From UBA1672 sp964351365 (lineage in GTDB: Bacteria; Pseudomonadota; Alphaproteobacteria; Micavibrionales; Micavibrionaceae): 64,000 nucleotides of DNA. Within the stretch, counting starts at the first letter, position 1. Every line of letters starts with the position of its first letter. Location: contig CAYGNP010000006.1 of NCBI GenBank assembly GCA_964351365.1, positions 1-64,000 on the forward strand, read 5' to 3'. Below are positions 26,434 through 35,386 of the stretch, one piece after another. The translations under genes and the position numbers were made by a program. The notes below the pieces were generated by a model that did no database searches, was not told the origin of the DNA, and worked only from the letters and a program-made list of their open reading frames with translations.

Positions 26434-27653
26434 CGGTCAATCTCCCCGAACACAATATCAAGCGAACCAATAATCGACACCGTATCCGCCAGCTGATGCC
26501 CTCGGCTCATAAAATCAAGCGCCTGCAAATGCGCAAACCCCGGAGCGCGTATCCGGCAGCGATACGGTTTGTTCGATCCATCAGACACCAGATAAACCGC
26601 GAACTCACCCTTTGGCGCTTCCACAGCAGTATAGGTTTCTCCCGCTGGCACGTGATACCCCTCTGTAAACAATTTAAAGTGGTGGATCAGCGCCTCCATA
26701 GAGCTTTTCATCTCGGCGCGCGGCGGTGGTGAAACCTTATAGTCATTAACCTTCACATAACCTTCAGGCATTTTGGCGATTGCCTGTTTCATAATCTTGA
26801 TGGATTCATACATCTCCGCCATACGCACCAGATAGCGCGCGTAACAATCACCCGTTTTACCAACGGGAATGTCAAAATCCATCTCCTCATAAACCTCATA
26901 AGGTTGCGCTTTTCGCAAATCCCAAGCTAAACCTGATCCACGCAGCATCGGCCCTGAAAAGCCCCAATCCTGAGCATCTTCTGCCGTTACAACGCCAATA
27001 TCAACTGTGCGTTGCTTAAAGATACGGTTATCAGTCAATAATGTTTCAAGATCAGTAAGAAACTTTGGCAAATCCTCACACCACTGCAAAATATCATCCG
27101 CCAGACCATCCGGCAGATCCTGAGCCACACCGCCGGGCCTGAAATAATTCGCATGCAAGCGCGCGCCGCATACACGCTCATAGAATTCCATCCCCTTCTC
27201 GCGCTCCTCAAACCCCCAAAGCGCCGGAGTGAGCGCGCCCACATCAAGCGCAAAGGTGGTAATGTTGAGAATATGATTTAAGACCCGGCCAATCTCACAA
27301 AACAATACGCGGATATATTGCGCACGCGGCGGCGCAGTAATCCCAAGCAGTTTCTCTGTCGCCAGAGCAAACGCATGCTCCTGATTCATCGGCGCAACAT
27401 AATCCAGACGGTCGAAATACGGCACCGCCTGCGTATATGTTTTATATTCAATCAGCTTTTCCGTACCCCGGTGCAACAAGCCAATATGAGGATCCGCCCG
27501 TTCAACGATCTCACCTTCCATCTCCAGCACAAGCCGGAGCACCCCATGCGCAGCCGGATGCTGCGGCCCGAAATTCATCGTATAGGGCTTGATCTGCGTT
27601 TCATCAGACAAAACCACATCCGGCGTTTCACTGTAGGTGTTATTTGATAACAT
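26430..27653 (-). CDS. nuoD: NADH-quinone oxidoreductase subunit D
   Basis: The 49-kDa-type subunit that forms the quinone-binding chamber with NuoB. The 407-aa protein contains NFGPQHPAAHGVLRLVLEM (near residues 28-46), the loop that holds the quinone-coordinating His, plus HIGLLHRGTEKLIEYK (near 57) and a C-terminal DIVFGEIDR. Separate nuoC and nuoD genes are the alphaproteobacterial state. It starts within the stop codon of the preceding exported-protein gene (TAATG). Confidence 0.97.
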   Translation of the reverse strand: MLSNNTYSETPDVVLSDETQIKPYTMNFGPQHPAAHGVLRLVLEMEGEIVERADPHIGLLHRGTEKLIEYKTYTQAVPYFDRLDYVAPMNQEHAFALATEKLLGITAPPRAQYIRVLFCEIGRVLNHILNITTFALDVGALTPALWGFEEREKGMEFYERVCGARLHANYFRPGGVAQDLPDGLADDILQWCEDLPKFLTDLETLLTDNRIFKQRTVDIGVVTAEDAQDWGFSGPMLRGSGLAWDLRKAQPYEVYEEMDFDIPVGKTGDCYARYLVRMAEMYESIKIMKQAIAKMPEGYVKVNDYKVSPPPRAEMKSSMEALIHHFKLFTEGYHVPAGETYTAVEAPKGEFAVYLVSDGSNKPYRCRIRAPGFAHLQALDFMSRGHQLADTVSIIGSLDIVFGEIDR

Positions 27654-27922
27654 TAGCGATCAACATCCTTTCCTGATTTTTCTTCAGCTTCTCGCCGGAT
27701 ACGCCTCTGCTCGTCTTCAGACTGTTCTTCGGCCTGAGCACGTGCTCTATCACAGGATTCGGATGAGAGACCTTCCACCTCAACACGTTTACCATCAAGT
27801 ATAACATATCCATCTTCCGCGACCTCACACATGCTCTTACCACCAAAAGTAATCCGCGTATCCGCAAAGCATGAAAAACTAAAAATATTCAGCGCAATCA
27901 ATATAAAAACAGATAACTTCAT
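27653..27922 (-). CDS. Small exported protein of unknown function in the nuo operon
   Basis: An 89-aa protein with an N-terminal signal peptide (MKLSVFILIALNIFSFSCFA; the Cys near the end is not in a standard lipobox). The short mature region has a strand-like part (DTRITFGGKSMCEVAEDGYV) followed by a highly charged helix rich in Glu, Arg and Gln at the C-terminus. Two mature cysteines could pair. I cannot assign a family. It overlaps the upstream exported gene by 4 bp and nuoD by 1 bp, so it is translated as part of the complex I message. Confidence 0.65.
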   Translation of the reverse strand: MKLSVFILIALNIFSFSCFADTRITFGGKSMCEVAEDGYVILDGKRVEVEGLSSESCDRARAQAEEQSEDEQRRIRREAEEKSGKDVDR

Positions 27923-28884
27923 TTTAATATACCACCTATGGCGTCATAATTAACAAGTCGACCAAAAATTAAAGCCTGCTCTTTCGATAAAAGACTGTTT
28001 TTTTTACGATTCTCAATCATAATACTAAGACCATCCGAAGTAATAATCTCAAAAGCTGGCTGAGGATTACCTAAGTTTGGTTTGTTTATCTCAACCAAAG
28101 AACCATTGCAACGACGCAAATATTTTATATTGTCCCTACTCGATACCTCTCTAATGACAGCTGTCTTTTCTTCATTCACAAATTCATCTTTTTCTGATAA
28201 CTCGATAAATAATTTGTTGTCGGGAAAATAAGGAACCAGGCGTAGAAAAAACATCATGGAAATTTCCTGATCACCCGAAACATATATTCTTCCCGCAAAA
28301 TAATGATAATAATTATGACCTGAATTCATTAGCGAAGAGAGCTCAAGCTTGGGCTCGGCCAATTCCCCAAGCCCCCGATCATAAGTTAAATGAGAAGTAT
28401 CACCCATAATTTCATCCACAACGGACTGCGCAGAAGATAAAGAAATAATTTCACGATAATATGCATTGCATCCATCCGGCGCCACTAAACCACGAGAAAC
28501 TGTATTACGAAACTTAATATATTCCTCATTAGACAGTTCTTGTAACGGTAAAACATCCCAACCATCAGGAGCCTGCGGAATGAACCTATCAAGCGCCTCT
28601 CCTATGCTGCGTGCATAAACACCACTAAGGGCAAGACTACTTCTCATTGCTTCAGCATAACTGTAATTCAAATTAGCCTTATTTAATAAATCCATATAAT
28701 GATCGATATTCTTTTTATATCCCATAACTTCAAATGTAACGGGCGGTGGACTATTATTATCACTCACAGGCTGACCCTCCGAAGTTGTGATATGAACCCC
28801 CTCATTCAGGGTATCTTGAGTTCCAGAAAAAGCACTACTAACATAAAAAACCAAAAAAAATAAAATTACCACAAACAACTGCAT
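27919..28884 (-). CDS. Exported protein of unknown function in the nuo operon
   Basis: I do not recognise this 321-aa protein. It opens with a signal peptide (MQLFVVILFFLVFYVSSAFS) and a low-complexity linker, then a domain of about 250 residues with mixed helices and strands. Two cysteines (near residues 139 and 259) may form a disulphide. No enzymatic motif is apparent. It starts immediately after the nuoC stop with no gap and overlaps the 89-aa exported protein by 4 bp. The AT-rich composition relative to nuoC and nuoD and the absence of this gene from usual nuo operons suggest insertion. The two exported proteins may act together in the periplasm. Confidence 0.75.
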   Translation of the reverse strand: MQLFVVILFFLVFYVSSAFSGTQDTLNEGVHITTSEGQPVSDNNSPPPVTFEVMGYKKNIDHYMDLLNKANLNYSYAEAMRSSLALSGVYARSIGEALDRFIPQAPDGWDVLPLQELSNEEYIKFRNTVSRGLVAPDGCNAYYREIISLSSAQSVVDEIMGDTSHLTYDRGLGELAEPKLELSSLMNSGHNYYHYFAGRIYVSGDQEISMMFFLRLVPYFPDNKLFIELSEKDEFVNEEKTAVIREVSSRDNIKYLRRCNGSLVEINKPNLGNPQPAFEIITSDGLSIMIENRKKNSLLSKEQALIFGRLVNYDAIGGILK

Positions 28885-29550
28885 TCAAAGATCACCAGAC
28901 TTGCGCTTCTCAAGCGTTTCTTTTGAGTTTTTCCAGCCTTTTGGAATAGCGGCCTTCTCATCCCCAGGCAACATGACATCCGTCATACCTTCCCACGGCG
29001 AGACAAAATCAAACTTGCGAAAATCCTGCTGCAATTGTACCGGCTCATAGACCACGCGGCGCTGCTCCTCATCATAACGCAGCTCAACATAACCTGTGAG
29101 AGGAAAATCCTTGCGTTGCGGATGCCCCTCAAACCCGTAATCAGTAAGAATGCGGCGCAAATCAGGATTACCAGAGAATAAAATGCCATACATATCCCAC
29201 GCCTCGCGCTCATACCACAAAGCAGAGCTAAAGAGATCAACAGCACTGTTAACCAGAGCATCTTCCTCAACTGCAATTTTAACACGCGCCCGGTTATTCT
29301 GCCGAAGCGATAGGAGAGAATACACAACCTCAAAACGCTCAGGACGATCAGGATAATCAACCGCGCACAAATCAACCAGAGTTGTAAAATCGCATTCCTT
29401 GTCGTCGCGTAAAAATTGCAATACGCGCAAAATATCATCAGCGCGCGCAACAAACACAAGCTCATCTTTTTCAAAGCCAGTGGATATAATACTCTTATCC
29501 AGCTTCTCAGACACATACTCGGCCAGATCTTTCAGAGACTCATCGGGCAA
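28885..29550 (-). CDS. nuoC: NADH-quinone oxidoreductase subunit C
   Basis: The 30-kDa-type peripheral subunit, 221 aa. Typical segments are LVDLCAVDYPDRPERFEVVY (near residue 58), the family signature WYEREAWDMYGILFSGNPDL with RRILTDYGFEGHPQRKDFPL (near 112-150), and VYEPVQLQQDFRKFDF near 170. It overlaps nuoB by 11 bp. Assignment is clear. Confidence 0.96.
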   Translation of the reverse strand: MPDESLKDLAEYVSEKLDKSIISTGFEKDELVFVARADDILRVLQFLRDDKECDFTTLVDLCAVDYPDRPERFEVVYSLLSLRQNNRARVKIAVEEDALVNSAVDLFSSALWYEREAWDMYGILFSGNPDLRRILTDYGFEGHPQRKDFPLTGYVELRYDEEQRRVVYEPVQLQQDFRKFDFVSPWEGMTDVMLPGDEKAAIPKGWKNSKETLEKRKSGDL

Positions 29551-30115
29551 TGCGTGTATCCTCCCGCTGAATTTTTTTCTGAAGCTGCATCAGCCCGTAA
29601 ATCATGCCCTCCGCAGTCGGCGGACACCCGGGAATGTAAATATCAACGGGAACAATGCGATCACAACCACGAACAACAGAGTAGGAATAATGATAATAAC
29701 CCCCTCCATTCGCGCAAGACCCCATAGACACAACCCAACGCGGCTCGGGCATCTGGTCATAAACACGGCGCAAAGCAGGCGCCATTTTATTCGTCAATGT
29801 CCCTGCCACAATCATAACATCAGATTGGCGAGGTGAGGGCCGTGGAATCATCCCAAAACGATCAAGGTCATAACGGCTCATATAGGCATGAATCATCTCA
29901 ACCGCGCAGCAAGCAAGGCCAAATGTCATCGGCCAGAGCGATCCCGTACGCGCCCAGTCAAACAACCGGTCTGCATTCGTCAGAACAAAACCCTTTTCAT
30001 CCAATGTTTTAGATATAGCCGCGGGAACAACATCCTGCTCAGCCGCAGGCGGCAGCATCGAAGCACTACCGGCCTTGTATTTTGGCGCCTCTATAATATG
30101 TTTATCGTGTCCCAT
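29540..30115 (-). CDS. nuoB: NADH-quinone oxidoreductase subunit B
   Basis: Carries cluster N2, the last electron carrier before quinone. The ligands are in MTFGLACCAVEMIH (tandem Cys near residue 70), VSMGSCANGGGYY (near 134) and YIPGCPPTAE (near 164). The 191-aa length includes an N-terminal ~35 residues typical of alphaproteobacteria. It starts 3 bp after nuoA ends. Confidence 0.97.
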   Translation of the reverse strand: MGHDKHIIEAPKYKAGSASMLPPAAEQDVVPAAISKTLDEKGFVLTNADRLFDWARTGSLWPMTFGLACCAVEMIHAYMSRYDLDRFGMIPRPSPRQSDVMIVAGTLTNKMAPALRRVYDQMPEPRWVVSMGSCANGGGYYHYSYSVVRGCDRIVPVDIYIPGCPPTAEGMIYGLMQLQKKIQREDTRIAR

Positions 30116-30118
30116 ACC

Positions 30119-30490
30119 CTATTCCCAATCGAGGCCGCCCTTTTTCCATTCATAAATAAACCCGACAGTCAAAACACTTAGAAAAATGACCATAGACCAA
30201 AACCCAAAGACCCCGATTTTTCCAAGCGTAATAGCCCAGGGGAAAAGAAACGCAATCTCAAGATCAAAGATAATAAACAAAAGCGTTACAAGATAAAACC
30301 GAACATCAAACTTGCTGCGTGCATCTGTAAAGGCATCAAACCCGCACTCATACGCTGACAACTTGTCCGCATCAGGCTTGCGCACACCAACAAGCAAAGA
30401 GCCCATAATCATCGCAAAGGAAATTCCACCGGCAATTGCCATGAAAACCAAAATCGGCAAATATTCCAATAAAAAATCTGAAGGGGCCAT
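30119..30490 (-). CDS. nuoA: NADH-quinone oxidoreductase subunit A
   Basis: A small three-helix membrane subunit of complex I. The conserved loop KLSAYECGFDAFTDARSKFDVRFY is read here in two parts: YECGFDAF (near residue 45, with the Cys that marks the A/D transition loop in other organisms) and RFYLVTLLFIIFDLEIAFLF. The start is placed at the ATG 30488-30490 (MAPSDFLLEYLPILVF, 123 aa). A TTG ten codons upstream is possible but adds a sequence not seen in the family. First protein gene of this nuo half, with a tRNA-Asp gene 111 bp upstream. Confidence 0.94.
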   Translation of the reverse strand: MAPSDFLLEYLPILVFMAIAGGISFAMIMGSLLVGVRKPDADKLSAYECGFDAFTDARSKFDVRFYLVTLLFIIFDLEIAFLFPWAITLGKIGVFGFWSMVIFLSVLTVGFIYEWKKGGLDWE

Positions 30491-30531
30491 AAAACGCTCG
30501 CGTGTAAGATAACTACACAAAAAGTTTTAAC

Positions 30532-30557
30532 AGGTAATACCCCTAAGGGGAATACCT
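30532..30557. promoter_or_regulatory. Imperfect inverted repeat upstream of nuoA
   Basis: The segment contains a perfect CCCCT-A-AGGGG core flanked by AGGTA on the left and TACCT on the right, giving a nearly continuous dyad of 12-13 bp arms. It lies 42-67 bp upstream of the nuoA start and 44 bp beyond the tRNA-Asp 3' end. The single-base loop is poor for a hairpin terminator, so a protein-binding operator for the nuo operon is the better reading. No regulator can be named. Confidence 0.4.
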
Positions 30558-30600
30558 TGCATGATAATAATAAAAGGAAAAATAACAAAAAAATCTCAAA

Positions 30601-30677
30601 TGGCGCGAGTGACGGGACTTGAACCCGCGGCCTCCGCCGTGACAGGGCGGCGCTCTAACCAACTGAGCTACACCCGC
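30601..30677 (-). tRNA. tRNA-Asp (anticodon GTC)
   Basis: Read on the minus strand, the gene starts GCGGGTG, has D-stem GCTC/GAGC with loop AGTTGGTTA, anticodon stem CCGCC/GGCGG around CTGTCAC (anticodon GTC), T-arm GCGGG-TTCAAGT-CCCGT and acceptor 3' strand CACTCGC. All seven acceptor pairs form (one G-T). The discriminator is G and CCA is encoded (30601-30603). It points toward nuoA and may share its transcript. Confidence 0.97.
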
Positions 30678-30739
30678 GCATCTAAGATGAAAGTGTGATA
30701 ACAGGCTCCCTACTTTTCGTCAAGCATGAAAAATACGAC

Positions 30740-31861
30740 TTATGTATTAAACATCGTATGGCCGGGCGTATATTCCAGCCCTAGAGATTTAGCCACCGCA
30801 TTATTGGTAACGCGCCCTTTACAAATATTCAAGCCATGCGCAAAGTTAGAATCCGCTGCCAAAGCCCCTTTCCAGCCTTTATTCGCCAGCTTCAAGGCAT
30901 AAGGCAAAACCGAATGATTAAGCGCCAAAGCAGACGTCAGCGGCACCGCACCTGGCATATTTGCCACGCAATAATGTACAACCCCATCGACGTCATAAAC
31001 AGGCTTGTCATGGGTTGTCGGCTTGCTGGTTTCAAGACACCCTCCCTGATCAATAGAAATATCAACAATAACCGAGCCATTTTTCATAGACTTTAGCATC
31101 TCGCGGTTTACAAGCTTTGGCGCCGCTGCTCCCGGAATCAAGACCGCCCCAATCACAAGATCAGCGTTCACCAATTCCTTTTCCAGCGTATCAAGATTGG
31201 AATATACAATATTCGCCCGCCCATGGAAATGCTCATCCAAAAACCGCATCCGCGCATTGGATTTCTCGAGGATCGTGACATTTGCCCCCAAACCAGTCGC
31301 CATTTGCGCCGCATGAAAACCAGACACCCCACCACCGACAATCAGAACCTCCGCAGGCTTCACACCCGGAACGCCGCCAATTAAACGGCCCAAACCACCC
31401 ATATGTTTTTGCAGATAATAAGAACCCACTTGAATAGACAGCCTCCCCGCAATTTCACTCATCGGCTCCAGTAAGGGTAATCCCGTACCTTGAGGCCCCG
31501 TGACAGTTTCATAAGCAACGGCAATACAGCCAGAATCAATAAGACCTTTTGCTTGCGGCGCATCCGCCGCCAAATGCAGGTAGGTAAATAAAATCTGCCC
31601 TTCACGCAGCATTTTACATTCCTGTGGCTGCGGCTCCTTAACCTTGACAATCATATCGGATTTTTCAAAAACTTCCGGTGCATTTTTAGCAATTTTTGCA
31701 CCCGCCGCCTCATAATGCGCATCGGTAAAATTAATCGCCGCCCCGGCGCCCGTTTCAATCAAAACCTCATGCCCATTCGCAACGAGCTCCTTGACCGATG
31801 ACGGCACAAGCCCCACGCGATATTCTAATGTTTTAATCTCTTTTGGAACGCCGATCAGCAT
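30740..31861 (-). CDS. ald: Alanine dehydrogenase
   Basis: NAD-dependent L-alanine to pyruvate and ammonia, reversible; cytoplasmic. The 373-aa protein starts MLIGVPKEIKTLEYRVGLVP, contains KVKEPQPQEC (near residue 74, active-site Lys) and FTYLHLAAD (near 90-98, catalytic His). The Rossmann motif is VLIVGGGVSGFHAAQMATGLG (near 170; GxGxxG-like). The end, SLGLEYTPGHTMF, is family-typical. It lies 84 bp downstream of gabD on the same strand; an inverted repeat in that gap hints at separate control. Confidence 0.96.
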   Translation of the reverse strand: MLIGVPKEIKTLEYRVGLVPSSVKELVANGHEVLIETGAGAAINFTDAHYEAAGAKIAKNAPEVFEKSDMIVKVKEPQPQECKMLREGQILFTYLHLAADAPQAKGLIDSGCIAVAYETVTGPQGTGLPLLEPMSEIAGRLSIQVGSYYLQKHMGGLGRLIGGVPGVKPAEVLIVGGGVSGFHAAQMATGLGANVTILEKSNARMRFLDEHFHGRANIVYSNLDTLEKELVNADLVIGAVLIPGAAAPKLVNREMLKSMKNGSVIVDISIDQGGCLETSKPTTHDKPVYDVDGVVHYCVANMPGAVPLTSALALNHSVLPYALKLANKGWKGALAADSNFAHGLNICKGRVTNNAVAKSLGLEYTPGHTMFNT

Positions 31862-31877
31862 AGTTGAATTCTCCTTC

Positions 31878-31897
31878 TTAATGTAAACTCACATTAA
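31878..31897. promoter_or_regulatory. Inverted repeat just upstream of ald
   Basis: TTAATGT-AAACTC-ACATTAA is a perfect 7-6-7 inverted repeat, 17-36 bp upstream of the ald start codon. It could be an operator (ald genes are often under Lrp/AsnC-type regulators, but the matching regulator is not in this window) or a weak hairpin in the leader. There is no T run after it, so a terminator is unlikely. Confidence 0.4.
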
Positions 31898-31945
31898 ACA
31901 AGCAGGCACCCAGAAGAAAGAGGAATAAATATTGCGGCGCGATAA

Positions 31946-33394
31946 TTAAAGGCCACCCATGGAGACATATTTAATCTCAAGAAATTCATCCAGCCCATAA
32001 AGAGAACCTTCACGTCCCATACCAGAGTGCTTAACCCCCCCAAAGGGCGCAACCTCAGATGAGATTGATCCTGTGCTAACTCCGACCATACCATACTCAA
32101 GCCCTTCTGCCACGCGCCAAACACGCCCGATATCACGGGAATAGAAATATGACGCCAAGCCATAAATCGTATCATTTGATTTTTGCACAACCTCCTCATC
32201 ACTGGTAAACTTATAAACCGCAGCAATTGGACCAAATGTCTCTTCCTGTGCAGCCTTCATATCATGATTCATATCCGTCAGCAGCGTTGGCTCAAAAAAA
32301 GTACCTCCCTTAGCATGGGGCTTGCCACCAAGAATAAGCTTTGCACCTTTTTCAACAGCATCAGCAACGTGATCTTTCACCTTATTAAAGCCGCTCTTAT
32401 TAATCAGTGGGCCAATATCACTGCCCTCTTCAAATCCATCTCCAGAAGTAATTTTTTTAATCGCCACAGTTAACTTAGACACGAACACATCATGGACAGA
32501 GTCGTGAACATAAATGCGGTTCGGCGCGATACACACCTGCCCGCAATTGCGAAACTTGCCAGCCATCAGACCTTGAACCGCCGCGTCCAGATCCGCATCT
32601 TCAAAAACAACAAACGGCGCGTTCCCGCCAAGCTCCAATGATAGCTTTTTCATTGTCGGCGCGCATTGCTCCATGAGAATTTTACCTACCTTCGTTGAGC
32701 CAGTAAAAGAGAGCTTACGCACCTTATCGCTCTCACACATTGCCTCACCTACGACAGATGAATTGCTAGTTATAATGATGTTAATAACACCTTTAGGAAA
32801 ACCAGCCTCCTCCGCGAGTACCGCAAGAGCAAGCGCAGATAAGGGCGTATCTTCCGCCGGCTTTGACACAACTGTACAGCCCACAGCCAGAGCAGGCGGC
32901 ATTTTGCGCGTAATCATAGCAGAAGGAAAGTTCCACGGCGTAATCATCGCGCACACACCAACCGGTTGTTTCAAGGTAATAATGCGGTTTCCGTGGGTCG
33001 TACTTGGTATAACATCACCATAAGCGCGCTTGCCCTCTTCAGCAAACCATTCAATAAATTCTGCTCCATAAACAACTTCGCCAATAGCCTCTTTTAAAGG
33101 CTTACCCTGTTCCGCCGTCATAATAGCTCCAAGATCCTCTTTATTCTCAAGAATGAGGCTATACCATTTCTTTAAAATCGCCCCACGCTCTTTTGGCGTT
33201 TTCGCAGCCCACTCGGGAAAAGCCTTGTGGGCTGCATCAATTGCCTGATTAGTCTCAGCTGCGCCCATATCCGGAACACTCGCCACCACATCGCCAGTTG
33301 ATGGATTAATAACATCAAATGTTTTTGACGACCCAACCCATTCGCCGTTAATATAGGCTTTATCCCTTAAAAGTGTCTTATTCTTGAGCTTCAT
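31946..33394 (-). CDS. gabD: Succinate-semialdehyde dehydrogenase
   Basis: Oxidises succinate semialdehyde to succinate in the GABA shunt. The 482-aa aldehyde dehydrogenase shows the cofactor loop CTVVSKPAEDTPLSA (near residue 172), the catalytic Glu in LSLELGGNAPFVVF (near 250), and the catalytic Cys in FRNCGQVCIAPNRIYV (near 285). The tail NEVAPFGG-like SEVAPFGGVKHSGMGREGS and DEFLEIKYVSMGGL is specific to GabD. It overlaps ispG by 4 bp. Related semialdehydes cannot be excluded as substrates. Confidence 0.93.
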   Translation of the reverse strand: MKLKNKTLLRDKAYINGEWVGSSKTFDVINPSTGDVVASVPDMGAAETNQAIDAAHKAFPEWAAKTPKERGAILKKWYSLILENKEDLGAIMTAEQGKPLKEAIGEVVYGAEFIEWFAEEGKRAYGDVIPSTTHGNRIITLKQPVGVCAMITPWNFPSAMITRKMPPALAVGCTVVSKPAEDTPLSALALAVLAEEAGFPKGVINIIITSNSSVVGEAMCESDKVRKLSFTGSTKVGKILMEQCAPTMKKLSLELGGNAPFVVFEDADLDAAVQGLMAGKFRNCGQVCIAPNRIYVHDSVHDVFVSKLTVAIKKITSGDGFEEGSDIGPLINKSGFNKVKDHVADAVEKGAKLILGGKPHAKGGTFFEPTLLTDMNHDMKAAQEETFGPIAAVYKFTSDEEVVQKSNDTIYGLASYFYSRDIGRVWRVAEGLEYGMVGVSTGSISSEVAPFGGVKHSGMGREGSLYGLDEFLEIKYVSMGGL

Positions 33395-34641
33395 GCTGCC
33401 TCATCGTTATTCAGTTTGCTTACAAACCTCTTACGAATATAGCCTTCAACAAGTTCCATGAATTCCGAAGAAATATTATCACCTCGAAGCGTATGCGCCT
33501 TCTTGCCATCAATAAAAACCGGAGCTACCGGACTCTCGCCTGTACCGGGCAGAGAAATACCGATATCCGCGTGCTTGCTCTCCCCCGGCCCATTCACAAT
33601 ACATCCCATAACTGCAACTTTCATCGTCTCCACACCCGGATATTGCGATTTCCATACCGGCATCTTTACATCTAGATAACGCTGAATTTGCTGCGCAAGC
33701 TCCTGAAACACCGTGCTTGTCGTGCGCCCGCATCCGGGACAGGCACTAACCTCTGGTACAAAGGAACGTAAACCAAGGCTCTGCAAAATCTCCTGACACA
33801 CCCGTACCTCCGCAAGGCGGTCACCGCCCGGCTCCGGCGTGAGAGAGGCACGGATGGTATCACCAATCCCCGATTGCAACAAAATCCCCTCCCCCAAAGC
33901 GGTCGCCACAACCCCCTTAGAGCCCATGCCCGCCTCAGTCAAACCAAGATGCAAGGCGTAATCACAGCGCTGCGCCAAGGCTGTGTATACCGCAATCAAG
34001 TCCTGTACGCGCGAAACTTTGGCCGAGAGAATAATCTTATCCGCGGGCAACCCAATCTCCTGAGCCTTTTCCGCACTCATTAAGGCCGATTGCACCAACG
34101 TCTCGCGCATCACCGCATCAGAGGGCCAAGGCTCATCGCGCTTGGCATTCTCATCCATCAACCTCATCGCTAAAGCCTGATCGAGCGAACCCCAATTCAC
34201 ACCAATGCGAACCGCCTTACCGTGTTCAATCGCTGCGCGAATAATCTGCTCATACTGCACATCTTTTTTCTTCCCGAATCCCACATTCCCTGGGTTAATC
34301 CGGTATTTATCAAGCGCCCGCGCCATATCAGGATAATCACTCAGCAGCTGATGGCCATTATAATGAAAGCAACCCACAAGCGGCACATCCAGCCCTTCAG
34401 CCTCCAGTTTCGCACGCAACGCAACAACGCCAAGCGCCGCCGCATCATTATTCACCGTCACACGCACAATTTCAGAACCCGACAGAAAAAGATCCCGCAC
34501 CTGCACAAATGTACCTTCAACATCCGCTGTATCTGTATTGGTCATGGACTGCACAACAACGGGCGCGCCCCCGCCAACCGTAACGCCACGCACACGTACA
34601 GCCTGTGTTTTATGTCTCTTTATTTCCTGCAGTGCAACCAT
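33391..34641 (-). CDS. ispG: 4-hydroxy-3-methylbut-2-enyl-diphosphate synthase
   Basis: Penultimate enzyme of the MEP isoprenoid pathway, with a 4Fe-4S cluster. The protein is 416 aa from the ATG at 34639-34641 (MVALQEIKRHKTQAVRVRG); a TTG six codons upstream is an alternative. It has the TIM-barrel start GGGAPVVVQSMTNTDTADV and cluster ligands in SACPGCGRTT (near residue 302) and the later AVMGCIVNGPGESKHADIGI (near 345). First gene of a small operon with gabD, an unusual partner. No clear ribosome site is seen. Confidence 0.95.
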   Translation of the reverse strand: MVALQEIKRHKTQAVRVRGVTVGGGAPVVVQSMTNTDTADVEGTFVQVRDLFLSGSEIVRVTVNNDAAALGVVALRAKLEAEGLDVPLVGCFHYNGHQLLSDYPDMARALDKYRINPGNVGFGKKKDVQYEQIIRAAIEHGKAVRIGVNWGSLDQALAMRLMDENAKRDEPWPSDAVMRETLVQSALMSAEKAQEIGLPADKIILSAKVSRVQDLIAVYTALAQRCDYALHLGLTEAGMGSKGVVATALGEGILLQSGIGDTIRASLTPEPGGDRLAEVRVCQEILQSLGLRSFVPEVSACPGCGRTTSTVFQELAQQIQRYLDVKMPVWKSQYPGVETMKVAVMGCIVNGPGESKHADIGISLPGTGESPVAPVFIDGKKAHTLRGDNISSEFMELVEGYIRKRFVSKLNNDEAA

Positions 34642-34732
34642 GTGCGCTTTATAAAACAATCTGTTTGCAAAAGCAATTTCTTAAGATAATCCTGTTAGAC
34701 TGTATCTAGGCAGATTCTAATTCGGAGCAACA

Positions 34733-35386
34733 ATGCTGAACAAAAACAACAAATACACCCTTGCCTTCGAGTTCTTCGTTCTCTGTATTGCCTTGCCAAC
34801 ATTGATTATATACGCCTCACTTGGATACTACATGATGTTTTTCCTTTGGGCCGCCGCTGCATATTGCAGCTACCACCTGTTTTACGTCGGACACGATAAT
34901 TTTACAAAAGACACCTGGAAGTGGAAATCTGTCAACCGCGAGAACATGAAGCTTATTATCCCGCGCTGGATACTGGCCTGTATCGGCATGTGTGTATTTA
35001 TGTACTTTTACGCCCCTGAAAGAATGTTCACTTTAGCTTATGAACACCCCTTAAAAATTATCATGATATTCACAATATATCCGATCCTCTCAGCCCTGCC
35101 GCAAGAGCTTATATTTTGCAGCTTTTTCTTTCATCGCTATAAAGGGTTTTTCAAAACACCTATGGTACGAATCATAATGAGCGCAATCGTTTTTGCCTAT
35201 GCGCATATGCTCTACATCAACTGGATTGCACCAACATTCAGCCTTATTGCAGGGCTGATATTTGCCCACACATATTCAAAAACAAAATCATTGGCGCTAG
35301 TAACGGTTGAGCACGCCATGTATGGGAATGCAATGTTCCTGATCGGTATGGGCGTATATTTCTGGAGCGGCGGTATACCGCACTAA
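34733..35386 (+). CDS. CPBP-family membrane protein (putative intramembrane protease)
   Basis: A 217-aa protein with about seven hydrophobic segments. The C-terminal half matches the CPBP (CAAX protease/bacteriocin-processing) pattern: motif 1 reads ALPQELIFCSFFFHRY (near residue 121), motif 2 FAYAHMLYIN (near 150) and motif 3 VEHAMYGNAMF (near 184). In motif 1 the usual Glu-Glu pair is Gln-Glu and the usual Arg is Cys, a departure that may affect activity, although Gln-Glu variants occur in this family. It stands alone on the plus strand, convergent with nhaD (4-bp overlap of stops). Substrate unknown. Confidence 0.75.
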   Translation: MLNKNNKYTLAFEFFVLCIALPTLIIYASLGYYMMFFLWAAAAYCSYHLFYVGHDNFTKDTWKWKSVNRENMKLIIPRWILACIGMCVFMYFYAPERMFTLAYEHPLKIIMIFTIYPILSALPQELIFCSFFFHRYKGFFKTPMVRIIMSAIVFAYAHMLYINWIAPTFSLIAGLIFAHTYSKTKSLALVTVEHAMYGNAMFLIGMGVYFWSGGIPH

